A DNA stretch of 64,000 nucleotides from Alteromonas sp. KUL106 (lineage in GTDB: Bacteria > Pseudomonadota > Gammaproteobacteria > Enterobacterales > Alteromonadaceae), in contig NZ_BLIG01000006.1 of NCBI RefSeq assembly GCF_009811415.1, positions 80,877-144,876 of the forward strand. Reading direction: 5' to 3'. Under the pieces are notes generated by a model that saw nothing but the letters and a program-made list of their open reading frames with translations, had not been told where the DNA came from and did not search any database. The position numbers and the translations under genes are program-made. Positions 62,321-64,000 of the stretch are shown in pieces. Every line of letters begins with the position of its first letter. Position 1 is the first letter of the stretch.

Positions 62321-63637
62321 TCACCCGATCAACACAGACATAAGCTCGAGTCGCTGCTCCTTGGTCAAACTTTTTAGTTGCTTAGTTAGTATCTCCATAG
62401 ATTTATCAGCAATATCCAATTCAAATCCAGCGTATTCAGAAATCCTCTGACAAATTTTTTCTGCTGGTTCTCTTAACTCTTCTGCTGTAAGCACTGTATA
62501 CCCCGCTGTAACATCACTGCGACTGGTTTTGTGGTTAAGTAGCCGCTTCAGCGTATAAGTCCCGACCCCTATTGTTTCCGCAACCGAACAGAATGTGCGG
62601 CGAAGATCATGAAGTGTAAAAGAAACATCCGCCCGTTCGTTCATTTGTTTAATAATTTTCTTCGGCTCCACCACCCTGCCATGATGGTTGTCAGCACCAA
62701 ACACAAAGCCGGAAACGCGGTACTCAGCCCTTCTTTTAAGGATTTCCTCGAGCGGTTTAGTGATTGGCAGTTCCAGCCCCTGACCATTCTTTGTATCGTC
62801 TAAGCAGAATAACTGGTCGTCCAAAAATACATTTTTCCATTCCAACTCAAGCAACTCCGTTTTGCGCAGCCCTGTAAACGCCATGAACTCGACAAAATCA
62901 CACACCGTTGCAGTAAAGTCTTGGCGGAGAACCATGGCTTCATCACGCATCTCAGTAACTACTGTAAGGAATGGCTTTAACTGTGAGGGGCGAAGTCTAG
63001 TCTGCTTGCGGGCTACGTTGTTCCAGCAACGTTTCTCCGACAAAATAGTAACAGGGTTATGAGGAAACAACGTTCTTCCATCTGAGGATTTATACTCAGC
63101 TCTTGCGAAATTAAAGAGCGCCCTTAATGTCCGCATGGCAAGATCGGCCTGTGCAGGGCTGCGCTTAGTCAGTTCGCAGTGCCGACGATAGATACGGGTT
63201 TCTGTGAGGTCAGCCAAACGCTTCTTTGCCCAATCATCAAAATAACAGTCCATCACCTGCTCGTAGCCACGTAACGTAGTTTCTTTAAGCTTTCTGGAAT
63301 GTTTATAGCTCTCGTAAACTGTTTCTAACGTGACTGAGGCGGCCCTGAAGTGACGTTTGCTATCATTTGGGTTCATTCCATCAGCGATGTCTGCCATGGC
63401 CTTCCTGGCTTGTTTACGAGCTTGCTCTACGGAAATGGATGGAAAAGAGCCGATAGTAACCGACAAAGGCTTTTGTGTGCCAGGAAGCTTCTTATAAACC
63501 CGAAACGTCTTCTTATTTGATGGAAGAACATCAATGATTAAGCCTGGCATTTGAGCGTCGTAATATCGAGCGCGTTTGTCTGAACCCGATAGTTTCTCGA
63601 TGGCCTGTTCTGTAAATCTGAATTTTGTAGATGACAT
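62321..63637 (-). CDS. P4-type tyrosine integrase of the island
   Basis: The 438-residue protein has a DUF4102 N-terminal arm-binding domain (AIEKLSGSDKRARYYDAQMPGLIIDVLPSNKKTFRVYKKL), a SAM-like core (TLETVYESYKHSRKLKETTLRGYEQVMDCY), and catalytic motifs: the first Arg in FTGLRKTELLELEW, HDLRRTFCSV, and LLNHKTSRSDVTAGY with the Tyr nucleophile. Integrases of this class use tRNA 3' ends. It lies 166 bp from the right 46-bp repeat, which fits. A second copy of its C-terminus is at 47230-47478. Confidence 0.93.
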   Translation of the reverse strand: MSSTKFRFTEQAIEKLSGSDKRARYYDAQMPGLIIDVLPSNKKTFRVYKKLPGTQKPLSVTIGSFPSISVEQARKQARKAMADIADGMNPNDSKRHFRAASVTLETVYESYKHSRKLKETTLRGYEQVMDCYFDDWAKKRLADLTETRIYRRHCELTKRSPAQADLAMRTLRALFNFARAEYKSSDGRTLFPHNPVTILSEKRCWNNVARKQTRLRPSQLKPFLTVVTEMRDEAMVLRQDFTATVCDFVEFMAFTGLRKTELLELEWKNVFLDDQLFCLDDTKNGQGLELPITKPLEEILKRRAEYRVSGFVFGADNHHGRVVEPKKIIKQMNERADVSFTLHDLRRTFCSVAETIGVGTYTLKRLLNHKTSRSDVTAGYTVLTAEELREPAEKICQRISEYAGFELDIADKSMEILTKQLKSLTKEQRLELMSVLIG

Positions 63638-63640
63638 GCT

Positions 63641-63660
63641 GTGCTACCTCTGTGCTACTT
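63641..63660 (+). repeat. 20-bp sequence shared with the left end
   Basis: Identical to 34319-34338. It lies just upstream of the integrase start codon. Confidence 0.7.
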
Positions 63661-63802
63661 TGAGCGCAAAATCTAATGCGCTGAATTGCTTAAAAAATTA
63701 AGCAACAGAGATAACAAAACCTCAATAACCTACTGATTTATATGAAACAATAAGTAATTATCAGGTAAATAAAGTAACTATCGGTAAACGCTCGGTTTGA
63801 GT

Positions 63803-63848
63803 CTCATAATCGGCAGGTCCCCTGTTCAAGTCAGGGTGGGGCCACCAT
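63803..63848 (+). repeat. island attachment site, right copy of tRNA 3' end
   Basis: The 46 bp match 34228-34273 exactly. It is not a complete tRNA: the D arm and acceptor 5' side are missing. It marks the right end of the island. A 13-bp stretch (CGGCTCTACCCCA) also occurs after both copies (34376-34388 and 63880-63892). Confidence 0.92.
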
Positions 63849-64000
63849 CTCCCTTCTAGACCCCAGTAAAAATAATTCTCGGCTCTACCCCATAAACGGG
63901 GGATCAGCATTCATCTCACTCTGTTGATAACACCATCCCATCCGGTAACCGGCATAGCACAATGGGTCATCACTCTTATTCGATAATTCTCAAAGTTTCT
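63849..64000. other. sequence right of the island
   Basis: No gene start or end is evident in these 152 bases, which are the resumed chromosome or the next tandem element. Confidence 0.4.

Noticed and set aside
63797..63847. Second tRNA gene at the right end of the island
   Set aside because: Only the 3' half (anticodon loop to CCA) is present, so it cannot fold as a tRNA. It is the right attachment repeat.

Overview
The window looks like a piece of an Alteromonas-type gammaproteobacterial chromosome. The evidence is the gene order (pncC/cinA-recA next to mutS, pyrG-eno, leuABCD, srmB, rdgB-hemW), the protein sequences, and Alteromonadales-type families such as DUF3718, DUF1566 lipoproteins and DUF3391 HD-GYP proteins. 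The genus is inferred from memory, not from a search. About 30 kb of foreign DNA has inserted at a tRNA gene.

Region 1 (1-34195) is core chromosome. It holds a NatAB-like ABC exporter (cut by the left edge), recA with a clear SOS box, pncC, mutS, pyrG, eno, and the leucine operon behind a classic leuL attenuator. Next come a degenerate HD-GYP protein facing a GspB-like protein that shares its N-terminal domain, and the ExeA-like ATPase gspA. Then follow cca, srmB, rdgB and hemW, two DUF1566 proteins, a receiver-CheC/PAS pair, lrgAB with a LytTR regulator, and several small exported proteins, including an MbnP-like lipoprotein. Two palindromic non-coding elements lie at about 22.1 and 24.1 kb.

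Region 2 (34196-63848) is a genomic island. A tRNA with a CAU anticodon (34196-34272) is followed by foreign DNA, and the last 46 bp of the tRNA region recur exactly at 63803-63848, next to a P4-type integrase. The left part (34.4-40.1 kb) resembles a plasmid-like or integrative element: an AAA ATPase, a tyrosine recombinase with a small partner, an XRE regulator, three tiny genes set among three perfect 20-22 bp palindromes, an excisionase-like protein, and a replication initiator followed by helically phased iterons, AT-rich DNA and a DnaA box. The middle (40.2-47.1 kb) is a czcCBA-czcD type divalent-metal efflux operon. A truncated second copy of the P4-type integrase (47.2-47.5 kb) marks a junction, so the island is probably composite.

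The right part (47.6-62.2 kb) is a copper-handling region. It contains a MerR regulator with a textbook dyad operator, a CPC-type P-ATPase, and a run of small membrane or secreted proteins (cupredoxin, DUF2933, ICMT-like, Met-rich, HMA-like, DUF5676). It also has an APC permease, copAB (multicopper oxidase and outer-membrane CopB), copCD, and a glutaredoxin-MauE fusion with a DUF305 protein. Each of the three metal clusters has a small secreted Cys/His-rich protein at or near its head. These three proteins and the palindrome/tiny-gene module are the least explained parts of the window.
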